Position numbers and translations under genes: made by a program
Assembly (NCBI GenBank): GCA_004151065.3
Contig: NWUY0300000281.1
Span: forward strand, 14,365-41,303
From: Larix sibirica
Lineage: Eukaryota > Streptophyta > Pinopsida > Pinales > Pinaceae
Length of the DNA stretch: 26,939 nt
Reading direction: 5' to 3'
Notes under the pieces: generated by a model
What the model was told of the DNA's origin: nothing
What the model saw: the letters and a program-made list of their open reading frames with translations, nothing else
Database searches by the model: none
Shown here: piece by piece, positions 9,063 through 20,946 of the stretch
Numbering within the stretch: the stretch's first letter is position 1
How the letters are laid out: every line of letters begins with the position of its first letter

Positions 9063-12000
9063 CTTATAAACTTTTCAAGTATTAGAATTTTCATTTTAAT
9101 AAAAAGTGTTAATAAAATTTGAAGATACTTTTCACTGTCAAATTAAATTTGAATATAATTTTCAAATTTATATATCTTTGAAGTTGTAAGTAAGGGGCAA
9201 TACAAATTCAAAATCAGTGAAATCGTTTTGAAATTACGTGGGTTTTCCAACGAAAACTTGGAAAACAGTACGAATTAGTTATTTGGATTTAGAAATTGTA
9301 ACAGAATGGCAATCTGCGTCATTGCATGTAATTCTTTTAAAACAACAGGATTCAATAATAAACATGTTCTTGATTAATTTAACGAGATTATACTGCGGTG
9401 TCTAAGCAGCTCACAAAATCCCCTTCTTTTTTTGTTTCGCCAGAATCAGACAAAACAGACAAGCTGACAAATGCCCTTAGAATCTGGCAACAAACAATTT
9501 CACGCGATTAAGATATTTTTTTGGCTCAATTCAGAAACTCCCGAAACCTTTTAACCATGCACGGAACGCAACCATCATTTATTTTATTACAGAGGGGAAT
9601 CGACAATGCCCCTTCGTCGTGGGTTCAACTCCGGGGTATCACCCCTATTACCCTCTGCCGTCCTGGGGAATTTGGGCTAAAAAGAATTTCGAGGTTGCCT
9701 CCGCCGCGACAGCTTAGTGGAACGAAAGTGCGTGTTATTTGGTTCACCCTGATGCGCTGGTGACCAACCACTTCAAACCTCTAATGCTTTTCTTAATATA
9801 AGTCCCTTCCAAAGGATGAAACATACGCCACACCCAAAAAAAAGACTTGGGAACCAAAAACACATACGGCCATACCAATACATGACTGGGAAGTTGGGAC
9901 CAAGATTCAGTAAAACTATTGCTTATAGATGCTATTCTTGAAACCAATGAAATCTATAATATAGGTAAGGCCTTGCCCTCTTCTCAAGGCAAAGCCAACG
10001 ATGCAGTGATTTGAAGCATGTCCTGGTTAGTGAGACAATGCCATGTTGAATGGACCTGTAGGACAATCACTATGATTTGAAGCATGTCCTGGTTAGTGAG
10101 ACAATGCCATGTTGGGTGGACCTGTAGGGCAATCACTATGCATTCTGCAATAGTGTAATAAATACTGAATAGGTTGGGATATATACCATCTAACAGTGTA
10201 TATTTCAGTCTATACAACATTTATTACATTGCTATAGGGTGCATATTATTCGCCATAACAATCTAACAGGCTACAGAAAGACTAGGTACTAAATAAGTGA
10301 GGAGTTGCAATTAGGACCGTCATTTCAACCATTCAAAATAAAAAATAAAAGTGAAAGGAAAAGTTGATGAAATCATATAAACAAAGGTGATAAAATCATA
10401 TAGACAAACAGCACTGGCTAAAAATCATATAGACAAACAGCTTTATAGCCAACTCTTGGAGTTTCAACATCTCCTGTCATGGGAAGCATAGTTGAGCATA
10501 TAATAATAATGATAATAATAATGGTGTAAGTTAAATGATGGACGTTTTGCACCTATTTTTTGAGTCAAAATCCGTCGAAATTGCAATTTTAAGTTGTTGG
10601 AATTGCATAATCAGGGTGCCCATGGGTAATCAAGGGCACTGAATCCATTTCTGCAATCAAAATTGCAATTTGAACAATGAAAATCATAATTTCAACAAAA
10701 TCTCATCGCCAAATTCCTATAAAAATAGCCGGAAAGGTACAACTTGTCTACAGTTTAGCTTACTCCCATAATAATATGTATTTCATATAATATGTATTTC
10801 ATGTATGCTGTAAGCGTGAAGATTTTCCGTTGTAAATGCTTGATGGTTGAGCATTTCACACTGATGACCAGTAGATCTCTACATCGTGATCATACAGATA
10901 CCATCTCTAACTCCCACACTCAGTGTTTTCACTAGTGAGCATCAAATCCAGAATTCAGACTGTTGCATCTCCTAAGAAATAAATAACTGATTAGTTAACC
11001 ACATCAGTAAAAATGCTCCCTAAATTTACCAATGCTTGTGATAGAAGTGAAAGGACAGATGAAAATTCAATAACTCGGCACATATGAATCCTGCGACAGC
11101 AAATATAAACACTGGTCAATAATGTGTGATGATCCAGTTCTCGTCATAGCCTCAGGACTGGAGAAACCACTGAACGTTGTCAACAATTATGCAACACGAT
11201 TAGAGACATGAGCAACATAACGATCAACATAAAAAATCTCTCTCGTCCTTCAGATTATGTCCTCTCTTAAGAAACCAGCTTTGCACACATTTGAATAAAC
11301 AATGTGTAGAGCTATCAACTGAATAATCTTCTGGTTAAAATAATTGTTGGTGTTACCATTACCAAACTTTAAACCTATTTGAGCCTCACTGCATGTCTTC
11401 CCTTGGATTGAAACTTCCCCAATCAGCCAAACCTAGGCTGACTTCATCGAATTAAATCAATATATATATTATATTCAATAAACATTGAGTAACCATGTCG
11501 TTTGTGAGCTATCTATGACACAGATGTTATCTAAGCAGATAAATTCCAATTTGACAACGAAATTTTATTGGAGTCTAGGTATCTCTCATATTTAGACTTC
11601 AGTGAACTGTGAAACATGGGCGCCCATGGACATGAACTGAACCACATCCATGTACCATCGAATGGGCTTGCTGCCTCAGGGCTGACAAAAAATTTTGATC
11701 CAACTGTGATTGTTTCGACAACCTAGTACATCGCATAGGAAGAATTTCTTATGAGGTATTTAATTACTAGAAAACAGTAAATAACAATCAAAGCAAATTC
11801 AGACATATAAGTTTATAACCTTGCTGCTCAGTTGCTATCAGCTCCTCTGCTCATCAGCCCTACTATCTTCTCAACTAAATTTATGTCTTTCCATGGCCAA
11901 AATTTTAATTTATTTATTCAAGAACTCGTTTAGGCATTTAATCTGCACATGGGTTGGTGGAAAGTACAGTTAGCAAATTTATTTCCATATACAGTTTGCA

Positions 12001-13443
12001 GAAAGTCAAAAGTCATATAAGAGTTCAATATATATGCCACATTTGTTCCGAGTCAGAGGAACTTGCCAAAATCAGCCACACTATCATTGTTTTTCTACTT
12101 CGTACTTAATGCCTGCATTGTCAACATAACAAATACTTGAAAAAGTTAAAAACAGTCAATCTAAGAACTAATAAGTTAGCAACCATCAACAACTCACCAG
12201 AGAGGCAAGTTCTTTAAATCTACTGAAAATGCCAACGTCTCTACCGCTGATGCTAGAGAATGTACAGAATAACAATTTGGAGGAACCGTGCAGAAGAGAA
12301 ATGATGTATACTCAAAGCAACCGCGGGATTACAAATAAACATCATAGAAGGAAATGCTGGATGCAATAAATACTTCAGAATGCATTCCAAATTAAAAAAA
12401 AAAAAACACATGTGAAGAAAGGAACTACAAGCTTGTAATTTGAAGCAACGTCATCTATGTTCACAGAAATCATGGGATAAATAAAAATAAGCATCGACAA
12501 GGGAAATTATAGATGCAAAATCTGAGTTATATGACTTAAGAATGCATCCAAACAAAAGAACACATGCAATGAAGAGAACTAAAGACTTGTATGCTGAAGA
12601 TTTTCGTTGTTCAAGCATATTTCACAATTGAAGTCAACAGGAGCTATGTCGTTAATGTTTCAATTTGTATCCTGACTAGCCCAAAGCTGTAAGTGATCAT
12701 AGTTAAGCCAGACAGAATTGCTGAAGAATGCAAATATATGGAGGGTTTCACAGAATACATAGTTATCTTTGCACTAATGACTATTATAAAATGCACGTAT
12801 AATCATTGAACGTCAATACTTTCAAACGATACATTTGACTTGTTTTAACCAAACCTGTGTAGTCATCCAGAGCATGACAGACCAATAAAATGTAGGGTAC
12901 CTGCGATAAATAAGAGCTTATTCACATGTGGAGAAAATACTTCACTTTTCTCTAAGCCTTTCTCCAAGAGAGCTTGAACTATATTATTCTGGAGTCAGAA
13001 GCTACCGTTCCAGACATTTAAAGTGGTCAAATTGCTTTAACTTCTATGAAGAGAGCATCCGTGTCTGAATGGGGCTGAAGAAGGAATCATCAGCCTAGCA
13101 TGCCCTCCTCTGTATGAGGCTGTTTTGACCTCTAGAAGCACAAGATCCAGATGTAGGGAATATAATCCAACACATCCTGTTAAGTTTCAATCTTCTAGTC
13201 CATAAAGATTCAAAAACCATCTCTTAACTATTTGGATCTCAGAGCTCCTCAAGCTCCACTCCTCTGAGTCTATGCCATAAGATTCAGATCAAAAATGTGT
13301 AGCATTTCCTGGTACTGAAAAAACATATAACCACTTTCTGACTTGCCCTTCACTCTGGCAAACATTGTATCCTCTACTCCTCCCAGAGTAGTAGTAAAAC
13401 ACTAATTTACATGGAATTATTTGGCTACAGTAGCATTGGAGTA
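9063..13443. other. Gene-free spacer of duplication copy 1
   Basis: I see no supported gene here. Short open frames of 67-80 codons at 9521-9763, 9744-9947 and 9984-10220 have no recognisable domain and recur only because the whole block is duplicated. The stretch holds a GC-richer patch at about 9590-9780, a 66-base tandem repeat (10008-10139), and an ATA-rich microsatellite near 10499-10523. It also holds a loose internal repeat (gaatgcat-cca ... acacatg ... gaactac) around 12380 and 12540. Confidence 0.5.
10008..10139. repeat. 66-base tandem repeat, two units, copy 1
   Basis: The unit gatttgaagcatgtcctggt... occurs at 10008-10073 and 10074-10139. Only three substitutions separate them (tgaatgg versus tgggtgg, and aggac versus agggc). 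The period is a multiple of three, so the minus-strand frame repeats a peptide (WHCLTNQDMLQI), but there is no other sign of coding. Confidence 0.9.
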
Positions 13444-13864
13444 TCAATAATCACACCATTCAAAAATTGCGATGTTCCTCCCTGAGAATAACCTTGCAGA
13501 TTCAACTTCAGAATCCATCTCTCTAGGGGTGACTGGCATGTTGCTGTAATCCAAGCCAAGGATTTTACATGCCCTCGATTCAAGTCCACGATAGTTATGT
13601 GAACTTGGCATCACCCTTCAAGAAATAACCCTGAAGGATGTTGGAACGTTACCACAAATCTCTAACACGCTAGCTGATTTGTTTTCTGCACTCAAAGCAC
13701 CACAAGCTGACAATAAACGTCCATGAAACCTATCTGAAAAGGGAATCATTACCTAAATGAACTGTACTCTGCAAAATGCAAGACAATGCTTATAAATCTC
13801 TTTTCCTATTCAGACCAGCCCATCTGAAACAGGATTTGACCATGAAAATCAAACTTTTGACAGA

Positions 13865-13865
13865 N
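13865..13865. other. Ambiguous base or unsized join
   Basis: This single N lies exactly where copy 1 of the 5253-base block ends and copy 2 begins. Its position suggests an artificial contig join rather than a miscalled base, but the sequence alone cannot prove this. Confidence 0.8.
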
Positions 13866-13889
13866 GCATCATCATGATGTGTAAATATA

Positions 13890-14315
13890 TTTTTAAAATA
13901 ATAATTACAAAATTTAATAATTGATTTAATAAAAGTTACAAAAAATACATATCAAAATTTATTATAATTTACTCAATTTAAAAAACAATTAATGAGATTA
14001 CTTAAAAAAAGTTTTGATTTAATAAAACTTAAAAAAGTTTTTACTTTTTTAATATTATTATAGTATAATTATATTTATCACAATTTATTATATTTCACTA
14101 AAATTTAATCATATTTATCACAATTTATTATATATTTCACTCAAATTTACTCAATTTTAAATACAGTTGATGTATATTACTATTTATTATATTTTACTAA
14201 TTTTAGAAAAATAATAATTACTAAGTTTATTAATTGATTTGATAAAAATTAAATTATCACAATTTATTATATATCACTCAAATTTACTCAATTTCAATAC
14301 AGTCGACGTATATTT
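13890..14315. repeat. AT-rich repeat cluster, copy 2
   Basis: This is the second occurrence of the 8637-9062 cluster, carried by the 5253-base duplication. I saw no base differences between the two. Confidence 0.6.
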
Positions 14316-17300
14316 CTTATAAACTTTTCAAGTATTAGAATTTTCATTTTAATAAAAAGTGTTAATAAAATTTGAAGATACTTTTCACTGTCAAATTAAA
14401 TTTGAATATAATTTTCAAATTTATATATCTTTGAAGTTGTAAGTAAGGGGCAATACAAATTCAAAATCAGTGAAATCGTTTTGAAATTACGTGGGTTTTC
14501 CAACGAAAACTTGGAAAACAGTACGAATTAGTTATTTGGATTTAGAAATTGTAACAGAATGGCAATCTGCGTCATTGCATGTAATTCTTTTAAAACAACA
14601 GGATTCAATAATAAACATGTTCTTGATTAATTTAACGAGATTATACTGCGGTGTCTAAGCAGCTCACAAAATCCCCTTCTTTTTTTGTTTCGCCAGAATC
14701 AGACAAAACAGACAAGCTGACAAATGCCCTTAGAATCTGGCAACAAACAATTTCACGCGATTAAGATATTTTTTTGGCTCAATTCAGAAACTCCCGAAAC
14801 CTTTTAACCATGCACGGAACGCAACCATCATTTATTTTATTACAGAGGGGAATCGACAATGCCCCTTCGTCGTGGGTTCAACTCCGGGGTATCACCCCTA
14901 TTACCCTCTGCCGTCCTGGGGAATTTGGGCTAAAAAGAATTTCGAGGTTGCCTCCGCCGCGACAGCTTAGTGGAACGAAAGTGCGTGTTATTTGGTTCAC
15001 CCTGATGCGCTGGTGACCAACCACTTCAAACCTCTAATGCTTTTCTTAATATAAGTCCCTTCCAAAGGATGAAACATACGCCACACCCAAAAAAAAGACT
15101 TGGGAACCAAAAACACATACGGCCATACCAATACATGACTGGGAAGTTGGGACCAAGATTCAGTAAAACTATTGCTTATAGATGCTATTCTTGAAACCAA
15201 TGAAATCTATAATATAGGTAAGGCCTTGCCCTCTTCTCAAGGCAAAGCCAACGATGCAGTGATTTGAAGCATGTCCTGGTTAGTGAGACAATGCCATGTT
15301 GAATGGACCTGTAGGACAATCACTATGATTTGAAGCATGTCCTGGTTAGTGAGACAATGCCATGTTGGGTGGACCTGTAGGGCAATCACTATGCATTCTG
15401 CAATAGTGTAATAAATACTGAATAGGTTGGGATATATACCATCTAACAGTGTATATTTCAGTCTATACAACATTTATTACATTGCTATAGGGTGCATATT
15501 ATTCGCCATAACAATCTAACAGGCTACAGAAAGACTAGGTACTAAATAAGTGAGGAGTTGCAATTAGGACCGTCATTTCAACCATTCAAAATAAAAAATA
15601 AAAGTGAAAGGAAAAGTTGATGAAATCATATAAACAAAGGTGATAAAATCATATAGACAAACAGCACTGGCTAAAAATCATATAGACAAACAGCTTTATA
15701 GCCAACTCTTGGAGTTTCAACATCTCCTGTCATGGGAAGCATAGTTGAGCATATAATAATAATGATAATAATAATGGTGTAAGTTAAATGATGGACGTTT
15801 TGCACCTATTTTTTGAGTCAAAATCCGTCGAAATTGCAATTTTAAGTTGTTGGAATTGCATAATCAGGGTGCCCATGGGTAATCAAGGGCACTGAATCCA
15901 TTTCTGCAATCAAAATTGCAATTTGAACAATGAAAATCATAATTTCAACAAAATCTCATCGCCAAATTCCTATAAAAATAGCCGGAAAGGTACAACTTGT
16001 CTACAGTTTAGCTTACTCCCATAATAATATGTATTTCATATAATATGTATTTCATGTATGCTGTAAGCGTGAAGATTTTCCGTTGTAAATGCTTGATGGT
16101 TGAGCATTTCACACTGATGACCAGTAGATCTCTACATCGTGATCATACAGATACCATCTCTAACTCCCACACTCAGTGTTTTCACTAGTGAGCATCAAAT
16201 CCAGAATTCAGACTGTTGCATCTCCTAAGAAATAAATAACTGATTAGTTAACCACATCAGTAAAAATGCTCCCTAAATTTACCAATGCTTGTGATAGAAG
16301 TGAAAGGACAGATGAGAATTCAATAACTCGGCACATATGAATCCTGCGACAGCAAATATAAACACTGGTCAATAATGTGTGATGATCCAGTTCTCGTCAT
16401 AGCCTCAGGACTGGAGAAACCACTGAACGTTGTCAACAATTATGCAACACGATTAGAGACATGAGCAACATAACGATCAACATAAAAAATCTCTCTCGTC
16501 CTTCAGATTATGTCCTCTCTTAAGAAACCAGCTTTGCACACATTTGAATAAACAATGTGTAGAGCTATCAACTGAATAATCTTCTGGTTAAAATAATTGT
16601 TGGTGTTACCATTACCAAACTTTAAACCTATTTGAGCCTCACTGCATGTCTTCCCTTGGATTGAAACTTCCCCAATCAACCAAACCTAGGCTGACTTCAT
16701 CGAATTAAATCAATATATATATTATATTCAATAAACATTGAGTAACCATGTCGTTTGTGAGCTATCTATGACACAGATGTTATCTAAGCAGATAAATTCC
16801 AATTTGACAACGAAATTTTATTGGAGTCTAGGTATCTCTCATATTTAGACTTCAGTGAACTGTGAAACATGGGCGCCCATGGACATGAACTGAACCACAT
16901 CCATGTACCATCGAATGGGCTTGCTGCCTCAGGGCTGACAAAAAATTTTGATCCAATTGTGATTGTTTCGACAACCTAGTACATCGCATAGGAAGAATTT
17001 CTTATGAGGTATTTAATTACTAGAAAACAGTAAATAACAATCAAAGCAAATTCAGACATATAAGTTTATAACCTTGCTGCTCAGTTGCTATCAGCTCCTC
17101 TGCTCATCAGCCCTACTATCTTCTCAACTAAATTTATGTCTTTCCATGGCCGAAATTTTAATTTATTTATTCAAGAACTCGTTTAGGCATTTAATCTGCA
17201 CATGGGTTGGTGGAAAGTACAGTTAGCAAATTTATTTCCATATACAGTTTGCAGAAAGTCAAAAGTCATATAAGAGTTCAATATATATGCCACATTTGTT

Positions 17301-18700
17301 CCGAGTCAGAGGAACTTGCCAAAATCAGCCACACTATCATTGTTTTTCTACTTCGTACTTAATGCCTGCATTGTCAACATAACAAATACTTGAAAAAGTT
17401 AAAAACAGTCAATCTAAGAACTAATAAGTTAGCAACCATCAACAACTCACCAGAGAGGCAAGTTCTTTAATTCTACTGAAAATGCCAACGTCTCTACCGC
17501 TGATGCTAGAGAATGTACAGAATAACAATTTGGAGGAACCGTGCAGAAGAGAAATGATGTATACTCAAAGCAACCGCGGGATTACAAATAAACATCATAG
17601 AAGGAAATGCTGGATGCAATAAATACTTCAGAATGCATTCCAAATTAAAAAAAAAAAAAAACCACATGTGAAGAAAGGAACTACAAGCTTGTAATTTGAA
17701 GCAACGTCATCTATGTTCACAGAAATCATTGGATAAATAAAAATAAGCATCGGCAAGGGAAATTATAGATGCAAAATCTGAGTTATATGACTTAAGAATG
17801 CATCCAAACAAAAGAACACATGCAATGAAGAGAACTAAAGACTTGTATGCTGAAGATTTTCGTTGTTCAAGCATATTTCACAATTGAAGTCAACAGGAGC
17901 TATGTCGTTAATGTTTCAATTTGTATCCTGACTAGCCCAAAGCTGTAAGTGATCATAGTTAAGCCAGACAGAATTGCTGAAGAATGCAAATATATGGGGG
18001 GTTTCACAGAATACATAGTTATCTTTGCACTAATGACTATTATAAAATGCACGTATAATCATTGAACGTCAATACTTTCAAACGATACATTTGACTTGTT
18101 TTAACCAAACCTGTGTAGTCATCCAGAGCATGACAGACCAATAAAATGTAGGGTACCTGCGATAAATAAGAGCTTATTCACATGTGGAGAAAATACTTCA
18201 CTTTTCTCTAAGCCTTTCTCCAAGAGAGCTTGAACTATATTATTCTGGAGTCAGAAGCTACCGTTCCAGACATTTAAAGTGGTCAAATTGCTTTAACTTC
18301 TATGAAGAGAGCATCCGTGTCTGAATGGGGCTGAAGAAGGAATCATCAGCCTAGCATGCCCTCCTCTGTATGAGGCTGTTTTGACCTCTAGAAGCACAAG
18401 ATCCAGATGTAGGGAATATAATCCAACACATCCTGTTAAGTTTCAATCTTCTAGTCCATAAAGATTCAAAAACCATCTCTTAACTATTTGGATCTCAGAG
18501 CTCCTCAAGCTCCACTCCTCTGAGTCTATGCCATAAGATTCAGATCAAAAATGTGTAGCATTTCCTGGTACTGAAAAAACATATAACCACTTTCTGACTT
18601 GCCCTTCACTCTGGCAAACATTGTATCCTCTACTCCTCCCAGGGTAGTAGTAAAACACTAATTTACATGGAATTATTTGGCTACAGTAGGCATTGGAGTA
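14316..18700. other. Gene-free spacer of duplication copy 2
   Basis: This is the near-identical counterpart of 9063-13443. The same short frames recur at 14774-15016, 14997-15200 and 15237-15473, and none shows a recognisable domain. No RNA gene was recognised. Confidence 0.5.
15261..15392. repeat. 66-base tandem repeat, two units, copy 2
   Basis: This is the same two-unit repeat as at 10008-10139, carried in the second copy of the 5253-base block with the same internal substitutions. Confidence 0.9.
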
Positions 18701-18781
18701 TCAATAATCACACCATTCAAAAATTGCGATGTTCCTCCCTGAGAATAACCTTGCAGATTCAACTTCAGAATCCATCTCTCT

Positions 18782-19511
18782 AGGGGTGACTGGCATGTTG
18801 CTGTAATCCAAGCCAAGGATTTTACATGCCCTCGATTCAAGTCCACGATAGTTATGTGAACTTGGCATCACCCTTCAAGAAATAACCCTGAAGGATGTTG
18901 GAACGTTACCACAAATCTCTAACACGCTAGCTGATTTGTTTTCTGCACTCAAAGCACCACAAGCTGACAATAAACGTTCATGAAACCTATCTGAAAAGGG
19001 AATCATTACCTAAATGAACTGTACTCTGCAAAATGCAAGACAATGCTTATAAATCTCTTTTCCTATTCAGACCAGCCCATCTGAAACAGGATTTGACCAT
19101 GAAAATCAAACTTTTGACAGAAGATTACTATTGGAGAGAGTTTCTGTCTCCAAATCTCAATAGTCAAGCTGCTTTCTTCAAGTGCCATTCACTGCATCCG
19201 CCAGAAGAGGAATAACTAATAAGCTTGAAAAATCAACTCTTCAACTCTTAGTACTATTGAGATGAAGCATCTAGAGGCAGCCCTTCCAGAGGCAAATTGA
19301 ACTATTTTCTTGTCATCACAGGATACTATGGAACTTGTTCATGACAATATATACATAGATTTATTTGATATCAGAGTCAAAATAAGCATCCAATCCTCTA
19401 GTTACTTAAATTTTGGGCCTGATAATTTCTTCAAGAGGACGGCATTGAGTTGTTCTTCTGTATATAAGCTACTTGGTAACTTGACAATCACATTTTGAAG
19501 CATTAACTCAT
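18782..19511. repeat. Older duplication, gene-proximal 3' flank, copy A
   Basis: From aggggtgactgg at 18782 this flank aligns to 20947 onward. The two show scattered substitutions and indels, of the order of 5-10% by eye. It lies downstream of the left bHLH copy on the minus strand. Its divergence from copy B contrasts with the 739 identical bases next to it. It includes the AATAAA signal at 19360-19365 (complement). Confidence 0.8.
19360..19365 (-). terminator. Candidate polyadenylation signal AATAAA
   Basis: The plus strand reads tttatt, giving AATAAA on the minus strand about 37 bases after the stop at 19402-19404. The equivalent site in the right copy (21523-21528) reads CATAAA. A near-upstream AATAAA-like element is common in plant transcripts, so this supports the 3' end here being the native one. 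No transcript evidence is available. Confidence 0.4.
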
Positions 19512-20716
19512 CAACTGTTGAAACACTGGCATGATGAACTTCAAGCTCTAGTTCTTGCAATGATGTCATCAATCTGGCTGCAGGATGATTCTTCTTGCCG
19601 GACTGAATTCTGATCATGGCTTCTGGGCCAAGGATTCGAACTTCCAAATCCAGTGCAGAGCATTCTTTTGTGCCCAATCGTTTGACATCGGGCTTTTGAG
19701 AAGAACCAGACTGGTCCTTGATGAATCCCAAACTGGTACCAGAGAAAGCAGAGTGAGAAGACGAGGATTCCTTCTTGGTAGCTTCTATTTGGGCTTGAAG
19801 CTCCTTTTTCTCAAGTTCAATGTCTTGAACTCTGCTTTGTAGTTCACTAATATAGGCCACAGCATCCCCAAGCAATGAAGCTTTATCCATCTTTGACACG
19901 TTCGGTACGACAGCACGAAGTGCATAGAATCTCTGATTCAGTTTCTCGCGTCTTTGACGCTCAGCTTCAACATGATTCAGAGGCTCTTCTCTACCATTTG
20001 CGGGCTTTCTTCCTCTCTTCCGGGGCCTTTTCTCAATGACAGCTTGGTCTGCTTCTTTAAAGGAAGCAGCTTCTACATCAGAATGGTCAGATTCAACACT
20101 GGATCGAACTCCACCAAAGACAGCACCAGAGGAGATTGTAGGCAAGGAATTCGGCTTTTCATCATCAATACTGAGAGGTTTCACCGTCTTCTCGTCCACG
20201 AGATTCCGTGAGTATCCATTCGCAAAGCTCAGAGTGTGTCTCTGGAAATCCAACAAGACATGTTTGATGAATTCCTTGTTTTGATCAATGGCACTAGTTT
20301 TCTGAATAGAAGAAAGCAGTTGATTTGGATTTGGATTACTATTTTGATCCGCAATGTTGGGTTTCTGAACAGGGGCGAATTGAAGTGAATTCGGATTACT
20401 GTTTTACATGTTGGTTTTCTGAAGAGTTGAAACTGGATAAGAATTAGAGGTTTCGCTGGCCTCAACAGATTTTGGACCCGTCACATATGGGAAAGAATTA
20501 ACAATCTCACTGCAGATGCTGGATTTCTAGGAAAGTAAAGAATTGCAGTTCTCATCAATAATAATAGGTTTTAGAACAACCGAATATGGCAAAGGACTAG
20601 ACTTCACATAGAAGCGGAATAATGGAAGGGGATTATGAGCTCCTTACGAGATGCCAGTTTTCTGAACAACAGGTAAAGAGGTCCTCTCCTCATAGGGTGC
20701 TGATTTATGAGCAGGG
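19402..20716 (-). pseudogene. MYC2-like bHLH gene, 5'-truncated copy with intact C-terminus
   Basis: The minus-strand frame is open from 20403 to the stop at 19402-19404, about 333 codons. It contains the late part of the QK-repeat linker, a basic [10 protein letters not shown] segment, and the bHLH domain ([16 protein letters not shown] at about 19940-19983, domain to about 19825). An ACT-like region follows, and the protein ends with [19 protein letters not shown], the usual MYC2-family tail. Further 5' the frame is homologous to the right copy but has stops at 20404-20406, 20527-20529 (CAG to TAG) and 20644-20646 (GAA to TAA). Homology then ends near 20716. The JAZ-interaction and activation regions are absent, and no promoter is visible. 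As read it is a pseudogene. If the assembly is crossed over, its 3' half belongs to the functional gene. Confidence 0.85.
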
Positions 20717-20899
20717 TGGCACCAACACACTAGAATTCTCATAGTATAACATCGGAGCAGCAAGAACATAACTGACTTAACAAATACCTTTGATTCTTTG
20801 AAGCGCTCGGACTGGTCACTGCCAGAACAGCCGCTTCACATCAGCTGTCAAAAGATCAACCTTTGATTCCAGATCGCAGATCCTGAAGTAGGCTTTCGA
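20717..20899 (-). other. Unmatched sequence between the two bHLH copies
   Basis: This stretch has no counterpart in the right copy. On the minus strand 20816-20899 is open and reads protein-like (SKAYFRICDLESKVDLL then TADVKRLFWQ and a stop). The frame continues across the N at 20900 into 20901-20986. I do not recognise the family. It may be a gene fragment or chance. Confidence 0.3.
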
Positions 20900-20900
20900 N
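20900..20900. other. Ambiguous base or unsized join
   Basis: This single N lies between the truncated left bHLH copy and the start of the second 3' flank (homology resumes at about 20947). A minus-strand open frame passes through it as ccN (Pro). That slightly favours an ambiguous base, while its place between two duplicate copies favours a join. Confidence 0.6.
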
Positions 20901-20946
20901 GGAGGCTCTTCAGATAATCCAACTATGGTACAAACAAGTTGGTAAC

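Larger units (their letters stand above)
8613..13864. repeat. Large direct duplication, copy 1 (about 5.25 kb)
   Basis: This block matches 13866-19117 at an offset of 5253 bases. I saw no difference in roughly the first 2.4 kb, and about a dozen single-base changes or short indels afterwards (for example near 11058, 11425, 11697, 12390 and 13430). That is about 99.8% identity. Copy 1 stops abruptly inside the 3' flank of the bHLH gene, at cttttgacaga followed by N at 13865. Copy 2 continues from the same point into the gene. This is the pattern of two overlapping allelic contigs placed end to end, or of a very young tandem duplication. Confidence 0.93.
13866..19117. repeat. Large direct duplication, copy 2 (about 5.25 kb)
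   Basis: This is the counterpart of 8613-13864. It begins at the same gcatcatcatgatg string directly after the N, and is contiguous at its right end with the 3' flank and coding sequence of the left bHLH copy. It contains the same AT-rich repeats, 66-base tandem repeat and spacer. Offsets drift by a few bases after about 17650 because an A-tract differs in length. Confidence 0.93.

Noticed and set aside
9622-9632. ggttcaactcc, matching a tRNA B-box, as a possible tRNA gene or SINE (also at 14875)
   Set aside because: The flanking bases do not form a 5-base T stem, and no A-box or cloverleaf could be built around it.
13099-13130. cagcct ... aggctg stem as a possible structured RNA
   Set aside because: It has six base pairs around a loop of about 20 bases in a long spacer, which is expected by chance.
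19033-19215. 60-codon plus-strand frame conserved in the second flank (21202-21384)
   Set aside because: The similarity follows from the duplicated flank, changes are not biased toward synonymous sites, and no family is recognised. It was considered as a small gene but not supported.
19585-20284. Plus-strand open frames of 82-85 codons (and their equals at 21767-22508)
   Set aside because: They are antisense to the bHLH coding sequence and are identical in both copies only because that sequence is identical.
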